DNA of 64,000 nt from Arachis hypogaea (taxonomy: Eukaryota; Streptophyta; Magnoliopsida; Fabales; Fabaceae): positions 40,347,419 through 40,411,418 of the forward strand of contig NC_092042.1 of the NCBI RefSeq assembly GCF_003086295.3, in the 5' to 3' direction. This document shows positions 45,098 to 56,520 of the stretch, piece by piece (the first letter of the stretch is position 1; each line of letters opens with the position of its first letter). Below the pieces are notes generated by a model that worked only from the letters and a program-made list of their open reading frames with translations, did not search any database and was not told the DNA's origin. The position numbers and the translations under genes were made by a program.

Positions 45098-46030
45098 TCA
45101 ACTCTTGAAGTTCACACCCTGCTTCTCTTGTTCCTTCAGCAATTTGCAGAGCATGCTGTTCTGATTCTGCTGTTCTTCCTTAAGTTGCTCCATAGTTTCT
45201 TGCAACTTAGTGATAGATGCTTCTAGGCTGGCCCAGTAGTCAATTTCAGGAAATTCAGGGAGGAACTCCTGCGCCCTCTTTTTGATAGAGTTGTCTTGCA
45301 TTTGTCCTTCCATTGACTTCTTGGTGATTGGATGTTCAATGGGTATGAATTCATCTACTCCCATCTTCACCCCAGCCTCTTTACAGAGCAAGGAGATCAA
45401 GCTTGGGTAAGCCAGTTTGGCTTCAGTGGAATTCTTATTTGCAATTGTGTAGATCTCACAAGCAATCAGATGATGAACCTCCACTTCTTTTCCAAGCATA
45501 ATGCAATGAATCATCACTGCTCTCTTGATAGTGACCTCAGAACGGTTGCTAGCGGGCAATATGGAGCGCCCAATAAAGTCTAGCCAGCCTCTTACAATTG
45601 GTTTGAGGTCTCCCCTCTTGAGTTGGTTTGGGACACCTTTTGAATTGGTTATCCACTTAGTTCCAGGGAGGCAAATGTCCTCTAGAACTTGATCCAACCC
45701 CTTATCTGCTCTCACCATTCTCCTATTAAAAGATTCAGGATCATCTTGCAGTTGAGGCAATTTGAAGACCTCTCTAATTTTGTCCAGATGGAAGTAGATA
45801 ACTTTCCCTCTGACCATGGTTCTGTAAGTATGGAAAGCATTTCCAGTCATTCTTTGCTTATCTGTCAGCCACAGATTTGAGTAGAATTCCTGAACCATAT
45901 TTCTTCCAACCTTTATCTCAGGATTGGTTAGAACTTCCCATCCTCTGTTTCGAATTTGCTCTTGGATCCCTGGATATTCATCTTCTTTTAGATCGAATTT
46001 GACTTCCGGGATCACTGACCTCAGACCCAT
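45098..46030 (-). CDS. Third ORF of element B, 'putative plant transposon protein' family
   Basis: This is a 310-residue open frame between pol and the 3' LTR, on the same strand as gag-pol. Features: NRGWEVLTNP, MVQEFYSNLWL, VRGKVIYFHLDKIREVFKLP, LKPIVRGWLDFIGRSILP, SEVTIKRAVMIHCIM, then CKEAGVKMGVDEF. This layout matches the plant 'putative plant transposon protein' domain found in many retrotransposon-derived proteins of unknown function. The C-terminus (about residues 265-305) is a coiled coil rich in E, Q, K and L. In-frame codons extend upstream to an ATG at 46147 (MAPKEK), interrupted by a TAA at 46127-46129, so the original start was probably 46147. There is no signal peptide or membrane segment, so this is not an envelope-like protein. 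Confidence 0.85.
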   Translation of the reverse strand: MGLRSVIPEVKFDLKEDEYPGIQEQIRNRGWEVLTNPEIKVGRNMVQEFYSNLWLTDKQRMTGNAFHTYRTMVRGKVIYFHLDKIREVFKLPQLQDDPESFNRRMVRADKGLDQVLEDICLPGTKWITNSKGVPNQLKRGDLKPIVRGWLDFIGRSILPASNRSEVTIKRAVMIHCIMLGKEVEVHHLIACEIYTIANKNSTEAKLAYPSLISLLCKEAGVKMGVDEFIPIEHPITKKSMEGQMQDNSIKKRAQEFLPEFPEIDYWASLEASITKLQETMEQLKEEQQNQNSMLCKLLKEQEKQGVNFKS

Positions 46031-46184
46031 TATTTTGTGATAATGGTCTTCATGTTCTTTGGTTAAGAACTTCTCTTGATTCCAAAGACTCTTTGGATTA
46101 TTCTCTTTCTTGCCTCTTAAATTGGTTTATTTTTCCTTAGGAGCCATGATCTTGATGAATCTTGGCTTAGTGATCACGGAAAAG

Positions 46185-46220
46185 CACACCAAACTTAGAG
46201 GTTTGCTTGTCCTCAAGCAA
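46185..46220 (-). promoter_or_regulatory. Internal hairpin plus PPT-like motif, element B
   Basis: The sense strand TTGCTTGAGGACAAGCAA is followed by CTAAGTTTGGTGTG. It is identical in layout to 32473-32508 in element A and a near-repeat of the motif at 44099-44140. Confidence 0.75.
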
Positions 46221-46544
46221 AAGAAAGGAGAGAGGGGAGAGAGGAGGAGAGCAAATTCGAATGGTGGGGAGAAAGGGGTGACTGAACGTGTATTTATAAG
46301 GGAGGGAGAGATATTTCGAAAATTTTGAAGGAGATTGGAGAAGATATGGAGAGAATTTGAGAAAAATTTGAGTTTTTGAAGAAGATTTGGGAGGGATTTG
46401 AGAGAGATTCGAAGAATGATTTTAATTTTTTGAAAATTTGAAGGTGAATGATGAAAGTTTGAAATGTGTTTATGTAGAAAAGTATGGATCAAAAAAGGAA
46501 AGTTTGAAAAAATTTTAATCAGAAAGCAAAATCTCCATCCCCCA

Positions 46545-46820
46545 CCTTTCTGGCGTTAAATGCCTAGAATGGTATCCATTCTGGCGTTTAACGCCCATTT
46601 GTTGGCCATTGTGGGCGTTTAACGCCCAGCCAGGTACCCTGGCTGGCGTTAAACGCCACTATTCCCTTTGTCACTGGGCGTTTTGCTAAACGCCCAGGAT
46701 GCTGCACGCCTGGCGTTAAACGCCTAGAATGGTGCCCATTCTGGTGTTTAACGCCCAAAATGGCACCTTTACTGGCGTTAAACGCCCAAAGTACCCCTTA
46801 CTGGCGTTTTTTCGCCAGCA
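46545..46820 (-). repeat. GGCGTT palindrome array, element B 3' region
   Basis: About nine units occur, for example CTGGCGTTTAACGCCC, GGGCGTTTAACGCCCAG and the long-loop GGGCGTTTTGCTAAACGCCC (near 46676). The unit order and spacing resemble those at 32815-33085. Confidence 0.9.
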
Positions 46821-46924
46821 AGCTCTTTTCCCTGCTTTTTGCACTGAATCCTTCTGTAACTCTGTGAATTCCTTCATTTTTGATAATTGCCCTTGTAGAA
46901 ACAAAACATATAACCTGCTAATGA

Positions 46925-46940
46925 CTGGGTTGCCTCCCAG
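46925..46940 (-). other. Conserved post-pol hairpin, element B
   Basis: CTGGG-TTGCCT-CCCAG, a five-pair stem about 45 bp after the pol stop. It is followed on the plus strand by CAAGCACTTCTTTA. Confidence 0.75.
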
Positions 46941-46982
46941 CAAGCACTTCTTTATTGTCTTTAGCTGGACCTTCACTGAGGA

Positions 46983-49900
46983 TCATTCCAGCCTCAGTTT
47001 TGAGCATTCCTGCTCAAAATTGCTTTGAAGATAATGCTTGATCCTCTGTCCATTAACAGTGAACTTCTTGTCAGAATCAGTATCCTGAAGCTCAACATAT
47101 CCATATGGTGATACTCCTGTAATCACATATGGACCCCTCCAGCAGGATTTAAGTTTTCCTGGGAACAATCTGAGCCTAGAGTTGAAGAGCAGAACTTTTT
47201 GTCCTGGCTCAAAGACTTTGGATGACAACTTCTTGTCATGCCACTTCTTTGCCTTTTCCTTATAATTTTTTGCATTTTCAAAGGCACTGAGTCTAAATTC
47301 ATCTAGCTTATTTAGCTGGAGCAATCTTTTTTCACCAGCTAACTTAGCATCCAGGTTTAGGAATCTGGTTGCCCAGTAGGCTTTATGTTCCAGTTCCACA
47401 GGCAGATGACAGGCCTTGCCATACACAAGTTGGTATGGAGAGGTTCCTATTGGAGTCTTGAATGCTGTTCTATATGCCCACAGAGCATCATCCAAGTTTT
47501 TTGCCCAATCCTTTTTATGAGCAATTACAATATGTTCTAGGATTCTTTTTAACTCTCTGTTAGAGACTTCAGCTTGCCCATTTGTCTGTGGATGATACGG
47601 GGTTGCCACTTTGTGGCTAATTCCATATCGGACCATAGCAGAGTACAGCTATTTATTGCAGAAATGAGTACCCCCATCACTGATTATGACTCTGGGAACA
47701 CCAAATCTGCTGAAGATGTGTTTCTGGAGGAATTTCAGCACGGTCTTAGTATCATTAGTGGGTGTAGCAATTGCTTCTACCCACTTAGATACATAGTCCA
47801 CTGCCACCAGAATGTAAGTGTTTGAGTATGATGGTGGGAACGGACCCATGAAGTCAATCCCCCATACATCAAACAACTCAATCTCTAAGATCCCTTGTTG
47901 AGGCATGGCGTATTCGTAAGGCAAGTTACCAGCTCTTTGGCAGCTGTCACAGTTATGAACAAACTCTCGGGCATCTCTATAGAGAGTAGGCCAGTAGAAG
48001 CCACATTGGAGGACCTTAGTGGCTGTTCACTCACTTCCAAAATGTCCCCCATATTGTGATCCATGGCAGTGCCATAGGATCCTTTGTGCTTCCTCTCTGG
48101 GTACACATCTGCGGATCATTCCGTCTACACATCTCTTAAAGAGATATGGCTCATCCCATAGGTAGTACTTGGCATCGGAAATTAATTTCTTTCTTTGCAC
48201 CCTGCTGTACTCCTGGGGTATGAACCTCACAGCTTTGTAATTTGCAATATCTGCAAACCATGGAGCTTCCTGAATGGCAAAGAGTTGCTCATCTGGGAAA
48301 GTCTCAGAGATCTTAGTAGAAGGGAGGGACGCCCCAGTTACTGGTTCTATTCGGGACAGATGATCAGCTACTTAGTTCTCTGTCCCTTTTCTGTCTCTTA
48401 TTTCTATATCAAACTCTTGCAAAAGCAACACCCATCTTATGAGCCTGGGTTTTAAATCCTGCTTAGTGAGTAAGTACTTAAGAGCAGCATGGTCAGTGTA
48501 CACAATCACCTTTGATCCCACTAGATAGGATCTAAACTTGTCAATGGCATAGACCACTGCAAGTAACTCTTTTTCTGTGGTTGTGTAATTCTTCTGTGCA
48601 TCATTTAGAACACGGCTGGCATAATAAATGACGTGCAGAAGCTTGTTATGCCTCTGTCCCAACACTGCACCAATGGCATGGTCACTGGCATCACACATTA
48701 ATTCGAATGGCAATGTCCAATCTGGTGCAGAGATAACTGGTGCTGTGACCAGCTTGGCTTTCAGGGTCTCAAATGCCTGCAGACACTGTGTGTCAAACAC
48801 AAATGGTGTGTCGGCAGCTAGCAGGTTGCTCAGAGGTTTAGCAATTTTTGAAAAATCCTTTATAAACCTTCTGTAGAATCCTGCGTGTCCCAGAAAGCTT
48901 CTGATTCCCTTAACATTGGCAGGTGGTGGTAATTTTTCAATTACCTCTACCTTTGCCTTATCCACCTCTATTCCCCTACTTGAAATTTTGTGCCCAAGGA
49001 CAATTCCTTCAGTCACCATAAAGTGACATTTCTCCCAGTTTAAAACCAGGTTAGTCTCTTGGCACCTTTTCAGGACAAGTGCTAGGTGGTTAAGACAGGA
49101 GCTGAATGAGTCTCCATATACTGAGAAGTCATCCATGAAGACTTCCAGGAATTTCTCCACCATATCAGAGAAGATGGATAACATGCATCTCTGAAAGGTT
49201 GCAGGAGCATTACACAGACCAAAAGGCATTCTCCTGTAGGCAAACACGCCAGAGGGGCAAGTAAATGCTGTTTTCTCTTGGTCTTGAGGATCTACTGCAA
49301 TTTGGTTGTAACCTGAATAACCATCAAAAAAGCAGTAATAATCATGACCAGCTAGTCTTTCTAGCATTTGGTCTATGAATGGTAAAGGAAAATGATCCTT
49401 TCTGGTGGCTGTATTGAGCCTTCTGTAGTCAATACACATATGCCACCCTGTGACTGTTCTTGTAGGAATCAGTTCATTTTTTTCATTATGAACTACTGTC
49501 ATGCCTCCCTTCTTGGGGATAACTTGGACAGGGCTCACCCAGCGGCTATCAGAAATAGGATAAATGATCCCAGCCTCTAGTAATTTAGTGACCTATTTCT
49601 GCACCACTTCCTTCATGGCTGGATTTAGCCGCCTTTGTGGTTGAACCACTGGTTTGGCATTATCCTCCAATAGGATCTTGTGCATGCATCTTGCTGGGCT
49701 AATGCCCTTAAGATCACTTATGGACCACCCAAGAGCTGTCTTGTGTGTCCTTAGCACTTGATTCAGTGCTTCCTCTTCCTGTGGATTTAAAGTAGAGCTT
49801 ATGATTACAGGAAAGGTATCACCTTCTCCCAGAAATGCATATTTCAGGGATGGTGGTAATGGTTTGAGCTCTGTTTTGGGAGGTTTCTCTTCTTCCTGAG

Positions 49901-51989
49901 GGATTTTCAGAGGTTCTATTATTCTCTCTGATTCCTCCAAATCAGGCTGAACATCTTTGAAGATGTCCTTTAGCTTTGATTCTAGACTTTCAGTCATATT
50001 GATCTCTTCCACCAAAGAGTCAATAATGTCAGCGCCCATGCAGTCATTTGGTGTGTCTAAATGCTGCATAGCTTTTACAGCATTCAACTTGAACTCATCC
50101 TCATTGACTCTCAGGGTTACTTCCCCTTTTTGTACATCAATGAGAGTTCGTCCAGTTGCTAGGAAAGGTCTTCCTAGAATGAGAGTTGCACTCTTGTGCT
50201 CCTCCATTTCCAGCACTACAAAGCCAGTTGGAAAGGCGAATGGCCCAACTTTGACAATCATGTCCTCAATTATGCCTGATGGATATTTAATGGAGCCATC
50301 AGCAAGTTGGAGGCATATCCGGGTTGGTTTGACTTCTTCAATCAACCCAAGCTTTCTGATAGTAGATGCAGGTATTAGATTGATACTTACTCCAAGGTCA
50401 CACAGGGCTGTCTTGGTGCAAGCACCTTCTAATGTGCATGGTATCATGAAGCTTCCTGGATCTTGAAGCTTTTCTGGTAAGCTTTTCAGAATGACTGCAC
50501 TGCATTCTTCAGTGAGAAATACTTTTTCAGTTTCTCTCCAATCCTTCTTATGACTTAAGATCTCTTTTATGAACTTAGCATAAGAAGGTATTTGCTCAAG
50601 TGCCTCTGCAAATGGAATCTTTATTTCAAGAGTCCTTAGATAGTCTGCAAAGCGGGCAAATTGCTTATCCTGCTCCGCTTGGCGGAGTTTCTGAGGATAA
50701 GGCATCTTGGCTTTATATTCTTCAACCTTAGTTGCTGCAGGTTTATTCCTTACAGAAGTGGTCGGAGAAGACTTTTTAGAGGGGTTATTATCAGCACTCT
50801 CAAGTGTCTGATCCTCCATTGGCGTTTGAACGCCAGGATTGGGTGAATATTGGGCGTTTAACGCCAACTTTTCTCCCTTCTCTGGCGTTTGAACGCCAGA
50901 ACTGGGCAGGGAATAGGCGTTTAACGCCAGCTTTCCCCCCTTTTCTGGCGTTTGAACGCCAAAAGTATTCCTCTCTGGGCTCTTACTGTCCTCAGAGGGA
51001 TTTTGGACAGTGGTTTGGTTATCCTCTGTCAATTGTTCCTTATTTGGCTTTTTGCTACTTTGAGCAGTGTTATTCAATGTCTTCCCACTCCTCAGTTGAA
51101 CTGCTTGGCATTCTTCTATTATCTGTTTAGATAGCTGCTATTTTGCCTGATTCAACTGGGATTCTATGTTCTTGTTAGCAATTTTAGTTTCTTGGAGCAT
51201 CTCTTTAAACTCTGCTAACTGTTTTGTCATCAGGTGTAATTGCTGATTAAGCTCAACCATCTGTTCTTGAGGATTAGGATCAGTGGCTACTGCTATAATT
51301 TCCTCCTTTGTAGAGAACTCATTGCTAGAGTACAAATGTTGATTTCTAGCAACAGTATCTATAAGCTCTTGAGCCTCTTCAATTGTCTTCCTCATGTGTA
51401 TAGATCCACCAGCTGAGTGGTCTAAAGACATCTGAGCTTTTTCTGTAAGCCCATAGTAGAAGATGTCTAACTGTACCCACTCTGAAAACATTTCAGAGGG
51501 GCATTTTCTTAGCATACCTCTATACCTCTCCCAGGCATTATAAAGGGATTCATTATCCTCTTGTTTAAAGCCTTGGATGTCCAGCCTTAGCTGTGTCATC
51601 CTTTTTGGAGGGTAAAATTGATTCAGAAATTTGTCTGATAACTGTTTCCATGTCTTTATGCTTGCGGTAGGTTGGTTATTCAACCACCTCTTAGCTTGAT
51701 CTTTTACAGCAAATGGAAACAGTAATAGTCTGTAGACATCCTGATCCACCTCTTTATCACGTACTGTGTCAGCAATTTGTAAGAACTGTGCCAGAAACTC
51801 AGTAGGTTCTTCCTGTGGAAGACCGTAATACTGACAATTTTGCTACACCATGATAATGAGTTGAGGATTTAGCTCAAAGCTGCTTGCTTTGATGGGAGGT
51901 ATACAGATGCTACTCCCATATGCAGCTGTAATGGGATTAGCATATGACCCCAGAGTCCTTCTGGATTGCTCAATTCCACTTAGGTCCAT
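46983..51989 (-). pseudogene. Gag-Pol polyprotein of element B, six nonsense codons
   Basis: It starts MDLSGIEQS at 51989 and stays in one frame of 1669 codons to 46983, collinear with the element A protein. Premature stops lie at 51843-51845, 51138-51140, 49593-49595, 48372-48374, 48027-48029 and 47649-47651. Against element A, four are C-to-T on the coding strand (two CAG, one CAA, one CGA) and two are changes of AAG and GAG to TAG. No frameshift occurs over 5 kb. The protease (DLGVS), RT (FMDD), RNase H (CDASDH) and integrase ([22 protein letters not shown]) motifs are all present. The gag linker holds tandem GVQTPEKG...LALNA units. Confidence 0.95.
50815..50960 (-). repeat. GGCGTT palindromes inside element B gag
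   Basis: Five palindromes alternate between GGCGTTTGAACGCC (read GVQTP in sense) and GGCGTTTAACGCC (read LALNA). They form two and a half tandem units of about 20 codons. Confidence 0.9.
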
Positions 51990-52499
51990 GATGGAGAAAG
52001 GGAATATGATATGAATTCACAAGCAAAGTAAAAATATATATATATTTTTTTTTAAGGTGACCGAAAAAAAATTAAAATAAAATAAATGGAAAATAAAATA
52101 AAATTTCGAAAATTAAAAGAAAATAAGATCAAAGCAAATTGAAAACTGAATCAATTAGTTAATTAAAAAGATTTTGAAAATAACAATTGAAGAGATATGA
52201 TTGAAAATTATTTTGGAAAAGATTTGATTTTTGAAATGAGGAAAGAGAAAAACAACAAAATGACACCAAACTTAAAATTTTTAGAAAATCAAACACAAAT
52301 TTTCGAAAATTTTAAAGGAAAAACACAAAGAAGACACCAAACTTAGAATTTTTAAAGAACAAGAAAGGACTAAGAACATGCAATTGACACCAAACTTAAA
52401 ATATTAAACTAGACTCAAATAAAATACTCTAAACCAACAAAAATAAAACAGTCCTAATCTAAGCAACAAGATAAGCTGTCAGTTGTCCAAACTCAAACA
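51990..52499 (-). other. Leader of element B
   Basis: AT-rich leader of about 0.5 kb. ACACCAAACTTAAA/AGA motifs lie at about 52263, 52339 and 52387. There is no ORF. Confidence 0.8.
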
Positions 52500-52518
52500 A
52501 TCCCCAGCAACGGCGCCA
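52500..52518 (-). promoter_or_regulatory. Primer binding site of element B
   Basis: ATCCCCAGCAACGGCGCCA on the plus strand: the tRNA-Asp 3' end with one mismatch, six bases from the LTR. Confidence 0.88.
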
Positions 52519-52524
52519 AAAACT

Positions 52525-54046
52525 TGGTGCACGAATATGCAATCACACTTTTGCAATTCCACACAACTAACCAGCAAGTGTACTGGGTCGTCCAAGTAAT
52601 ACCTTACGTGAGTAAGGGTCGATCCCACGGAGATTGTCGGCTTGAAGCAAGCTATGGTTATCTTGTAACTCTTAGTCAGGATATCAATAATTATCGGGGT
52701 TGATTGTAAAAAGTAAAAGAACATGAAAATAGTACTTGTTTTGCAGTAATAGAGAACAGGTTGAGGTTTTGGAGATGCTCTATCTTCTGAATCTCTGCTT
52801 TCCTATTGTCTTCTTCTTCAGGCACGCAAGACTCCTTCCATGGCAAGCTGTATGTAGGGTTTCACTGTTGTCAATGGCTACCTCCCATCCTTTCAGTGAA
52901 AATGTTCAACGTGATCTGTCACAGCACGGCTAATCATCTATCGGTTCTCAATCGGGTTGGAATAGAATCCAGTGATTCTTTTGCGTCTGTCACTAACGCC
53001 CAGCCCTCAGGAGTTTGAAGCTCGTCACAGTCATTCAATCCTTGAATCCTACTCAGAATACCACAGACAAGGTTTAGACCTTCCGGATTCTCTTGAATGC
53101 CGCCATCAATTCTAGCTTATACCACGAAGATTCTGATTAAGGAATCCAAGAGATATTCACTCAATCTAAAGTAGAACGGAGGTGGTTGTCAGGCACACGT
53201 TCATAGGCGAGAATGATGATGAGTGTCACGGATCATCACATTCATCAGGTTGAAGAACAAGTGATATCTTAGAATAGAAGCAAGCGTGATAGAATGAAAA
53301 ATAGTAGTAATTGCATTAATCCATCAAGACATAGCAGAGCTCCTCACCCCCAACTATGGGGTTTAGAGACTCATGCTGTAGAAAATACAATGAGAAACGT
53401 GTAAAGTGTCGTAAGGTACAGATACAATGTCAAAAGATCCTATTAATAGTGAACTAGTAGCCTAGGGTATACAGAAATGAGTAAATGACGTAAAAATCCA
53501 CTTCCGGGGTCCACTTGGTGTGTGCTTGGGCTGAGCATTGAAGCTTTTATGTGTAGAGACTTTTTCTGGAGTTAAACGCCAGCTTTTATGCCAGTTTGGG
53601 CGTTTAACTCCAATTCTTATGCCAGTTCCGGCGTTAAACACCGGGAATTCTGAAGCTGATTTGCAACGCCGGTTTGGGCCATCAAATCTTGGGAAAAGTA
53701 TGAACTATTATACATTTCTGGAAAGCCCAGGATGTCTACTTTCCAACGTCGTTGAGAGCGCGCCAATTGGGTTTCTATAGCTCCAAAAAATCTACTTCGA
53801 GTGCAGGGAGGTCAGAATCCAACAGCATCTGCAGTCCTTTTCAGCCTCTGAATCAGATTTTTGCTCAAGACCCTCAATTTCAGCCAGAAAATACCTGAAA
53901 TCACAGAAAAACACACAAACTCATAGTAAAGCCCAAAAAAGTGAATTTTAACTAAAAACTAATAAAAATGTAATAAAAACTAACTAAAACATATTAAAAA
54001 CATACTAAAAACAATGCCAAAAAGCATATAAATTATCCGCTCATCA
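52525..54046 (-). repeat. 5' LTR of element B
   Basis: 1522 bp, same ends as 42577-44098. It is followed by the duplication CCCCC at 54047-54051. Confidence 0.95.
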
Positions 54047-54534
54047 CCCCCTCTCCTAGAAATGCATATTTCAAGGATGATGGTAATGGCTTGAGCTCGA
54101 GTTTGGGAGGCCCATCCTATTTTTTAGGAGCTTTTGAAGTCTTCTTCATTTCTTTTGGTGCCTCCAAATCAGGCTTGGCATCATAAAAGATGTCATCCAG
54201 CTCTTCTTCGAGTTTCTCAACTATATTTACCTCTTCTACCAAGGAATAAATGATATCAATGCTCATGCATTCCTCTGGGGAGTCTGGATACTGCATGGCC
54301 TTAACAGCATTCGGCACGAACTCATCCTCATTGATTCTCAAGGTCACCTCCCCATTTTGTACGTCAATGAGGGTCTTTCCTGTAGCTAGGAAGGGTCTTC
54401 CTAAAATGAGGGATGCACTTTTGTGCTCGTCCATCTCAAGTACCACAAAGTCTGTAGGGAAAGCAAAGAGTCCAACCTTGACAATCATGTCTTCAACCAA
54501 CCCTGATGGAAACTTCATAGAGCCATCATCAAGC
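54047..54534 (-). pseudogene. Element C protease C-terminal part and linker
   Basis: The frame shows [19 protein letters not shown] and [17 protein letters not shown], matching the second half of the element A protease. It joins the RT part at 42576 once element B is removed (shared ...TCTCCTAGAAATGCATATTTC context) and joins 56991 once the solo LTR is removed. Confidence 0.9.
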
Positions 54535-55894
54535 TGATGAGGGAAAATCGATTCCACATAAACTAACCGGTAAGTGTACTGGGTCACATCAAGTAGTAAA
54601 ACTCACCAGAGTGAGGTCGATCCCACAGGGATTGATGGATCAAGCAATTTTAGTATGGTGATTAGTCTATTTAGGCGAAATATTGAAAGAATTTTTGGTG
54701 AAATTTACTTGATAGAATGTAAATTGCAAGAATTGTAAATTGTTGAAAGTAAATTGACGAAAACTTAAATGGCAAGAAACTTAAATTTGCATGAAAAATA
54801 AATTGCAGGAAACTATAAATAGGGTGAATCTTAAATTACAAGTAAAGTAAATAAACAGAATCTAAATGGCATTGGAATTTAAATTGTAGGAATTGTAAAT
54901 GGGAATTGGGGGAATTAACACAGTAGAGAGCAATTTAAAGTAAATTCAAAGTGATCTAAATTGAAAAAAATCAAAGAGAATGATTCATTAAGGATTGGAG
55001 TTATCATAATTCATCATGAATCAAATGGGTCTCAACTCCTTTCTCAATCATATGAGTAGATCTATGGCGGATTGAAATTGATTGGATCACAATTCCTTAA
55101 CAATCCAATCTCTCTAATCACAATCAATCTTGCCAATTCCTTGATTTAATTATCATGGGAAAAGGTTAAGTGCATGTCTCCCATCCATAAGCCACACTAA
55201 CTCTCAAGATCTCAATTCTTCCCGAATGGTGTTGATCAAGAGAGTAGTGAAGGATAGAGCCCCAAGTCTAATACAAGTGATTCCCCTTCCGAGGCTCACA
55301 CAAGCATTCAATTGAATTAAACTCCCTTCCGGAGTGAGTAATTCATAATCAAAATAGAAGTTATCCTATAGCTACACAAATGAATTGAGAAAAAGAAGAA
55401 TTTCATTGATTCACTATGATTACAATAGAGCTCCTCCCCCTAATGAAAATAGGGCTTAGTTCATCATTGCTCTAGTAAAAACAGAAAAGAAAAACTGCAT
55501 AAAATTGCCGAAAAGAAAGTAAAGAGAATATAAAAAAATAAGTGCAGAGTTTCCCAAATTGGGTTCCTGACTCCCTAGCCTTCCAATTCCCCTTTTGAAC
55601 TCAAATTCTTCTCTATTTATACACATTCTTCTTTCAGCTCTTCAAGTCTTGGATGTGGGCCTTGGCCCTTGTTAAAGCTATTTGAGATTGACCTTTTAGT
55701 GACGTTGATGAGGACGTTTGCACATTAATGTTCATACTCTGCAGGTTACCATTTTGCCTTGAAGTTGGCTTTGAAGTTGGAGTTCACGTCGGAGTCAACG
55801 TTTATGGGCAAACGTTGGGTCGAACATCACTTGAAAAATGAATTTTGGGTGTTTCCAGCAACGTTTGACTCAATGTTGATGTACCAACGTTCGC

Positions 55895-56165
55895 CTAGCC
55901 ACGCATACGCATCACCCACGCGTACGCGTGGATTGCAACTTTCCCACGCTCATGCGTACGTGTCACCCACGCGTGCACGTCAATGCACTTTTTCCAACTC
56001 CAAATTTTTGAGATTTCATCGTGTACGTTGGATCTAACATTGGATCACCAACGTTACCTCCAACGTTGGCATTGTCACACGTACACGTCACCCACGTGTA
56101 CGTGTGAATGATCGATTTTGCCATTTCTTGCGTGCGTGTCGCCCACGCGTACGCGTCGCAGCTAA
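55895..56165. repeat. CACGCGTACGCGTG-type palindromes in the solo LTR
   Basis: Repeated CACGCGTACGCGTG, CATGCGTACGTGTC and CCCACGTGTACGTG variants alternate with AACGTTGG/CCAACGTT inverted pairs. All are CG-rich islands in AT-rich DNA. Confidence 0.8.
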
Positions 56166-56314
56166 TTTTTCCAAATTCAATTTTTGAATATCATCGCGCA
56201 CGTTGGACCTAATGTTGGTCCACCAACTTCAGGTCCAACATTGGCACCTTCCTTACCTCAACGTTACCAATAACGTTGGAGCACCAACTTTGGCTCCAAT
56301 GTTTCACACCATTA

Positions 56315-56520
56315 TTGTAGTTGGAGGTCCAACTACAACTCCAACTATGGCCCCTTTTTGTGTGTAGTTAGAGTTGTAGTTGGAGGTCCAACTACAACTC
56401 CAACTATGGCCTTCTTCATGTAACGTTTGGGGTGAAGTTTGAGGTCCAAATTTGGAGCTCGAACGTTGCCTTCTTTAGTAGTTGGAGTTGTAGTTGGAGG
56501 TCCAACTACAACTCCAACTA
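56315..56520. repeat. Long perfect palindromes built from AGTTGGA/TCCAACT
   Basis: At 56479-56520 two 20-bp arms are perfectly inverted around GG. At 56365-56406 the same palindrome has one mismatch. At 56315-56338 a shorter version has 11-bp arms. Between copies lie text variants with the same motif. Confidence 0.9.

Larger units (their letters stand above)
46148..46982 (-). other. Spacer between pol and third ORF of element B
   Basis: It contains, in sense order from pol, the post-pol hairpin (46925-46940), the palindrome array (46545-46820), a purine-poor stretch, and the internal hairpin with PPT-like motif (46185-46220) about 40 nt before the third-ORF ATG. Confidence 0.75.
42577..54046 (-). 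mobile_element. Element B: Athila-like retrotransposon with third ORF, youngest full insertion
   Basis: It is flanked by the duplication CCCCC (42572-42576, 54047-54051) inside element C's pol. Both LTRs are exactly 1522 bp. By eye I count about 16 mismatches in the first 450 bp and fewer beyond, so it inserted later than the other complete elements. Gag-pol (46983-51989) is one frame with six nonsense codons and no frameshift. A third ORF of 310 codons (45098-46030) is open. The primer site at 52500-52518 has one mismatch to tRNA-Asp. Confidence 0.95.

Noticed and set aside
45098..46030. Envelope-like protein, as reported in some Athila elements
   Set aside because: The sequence has no signal peptide or membrane-spanning segment and fits the plant transposon protein domain instead.
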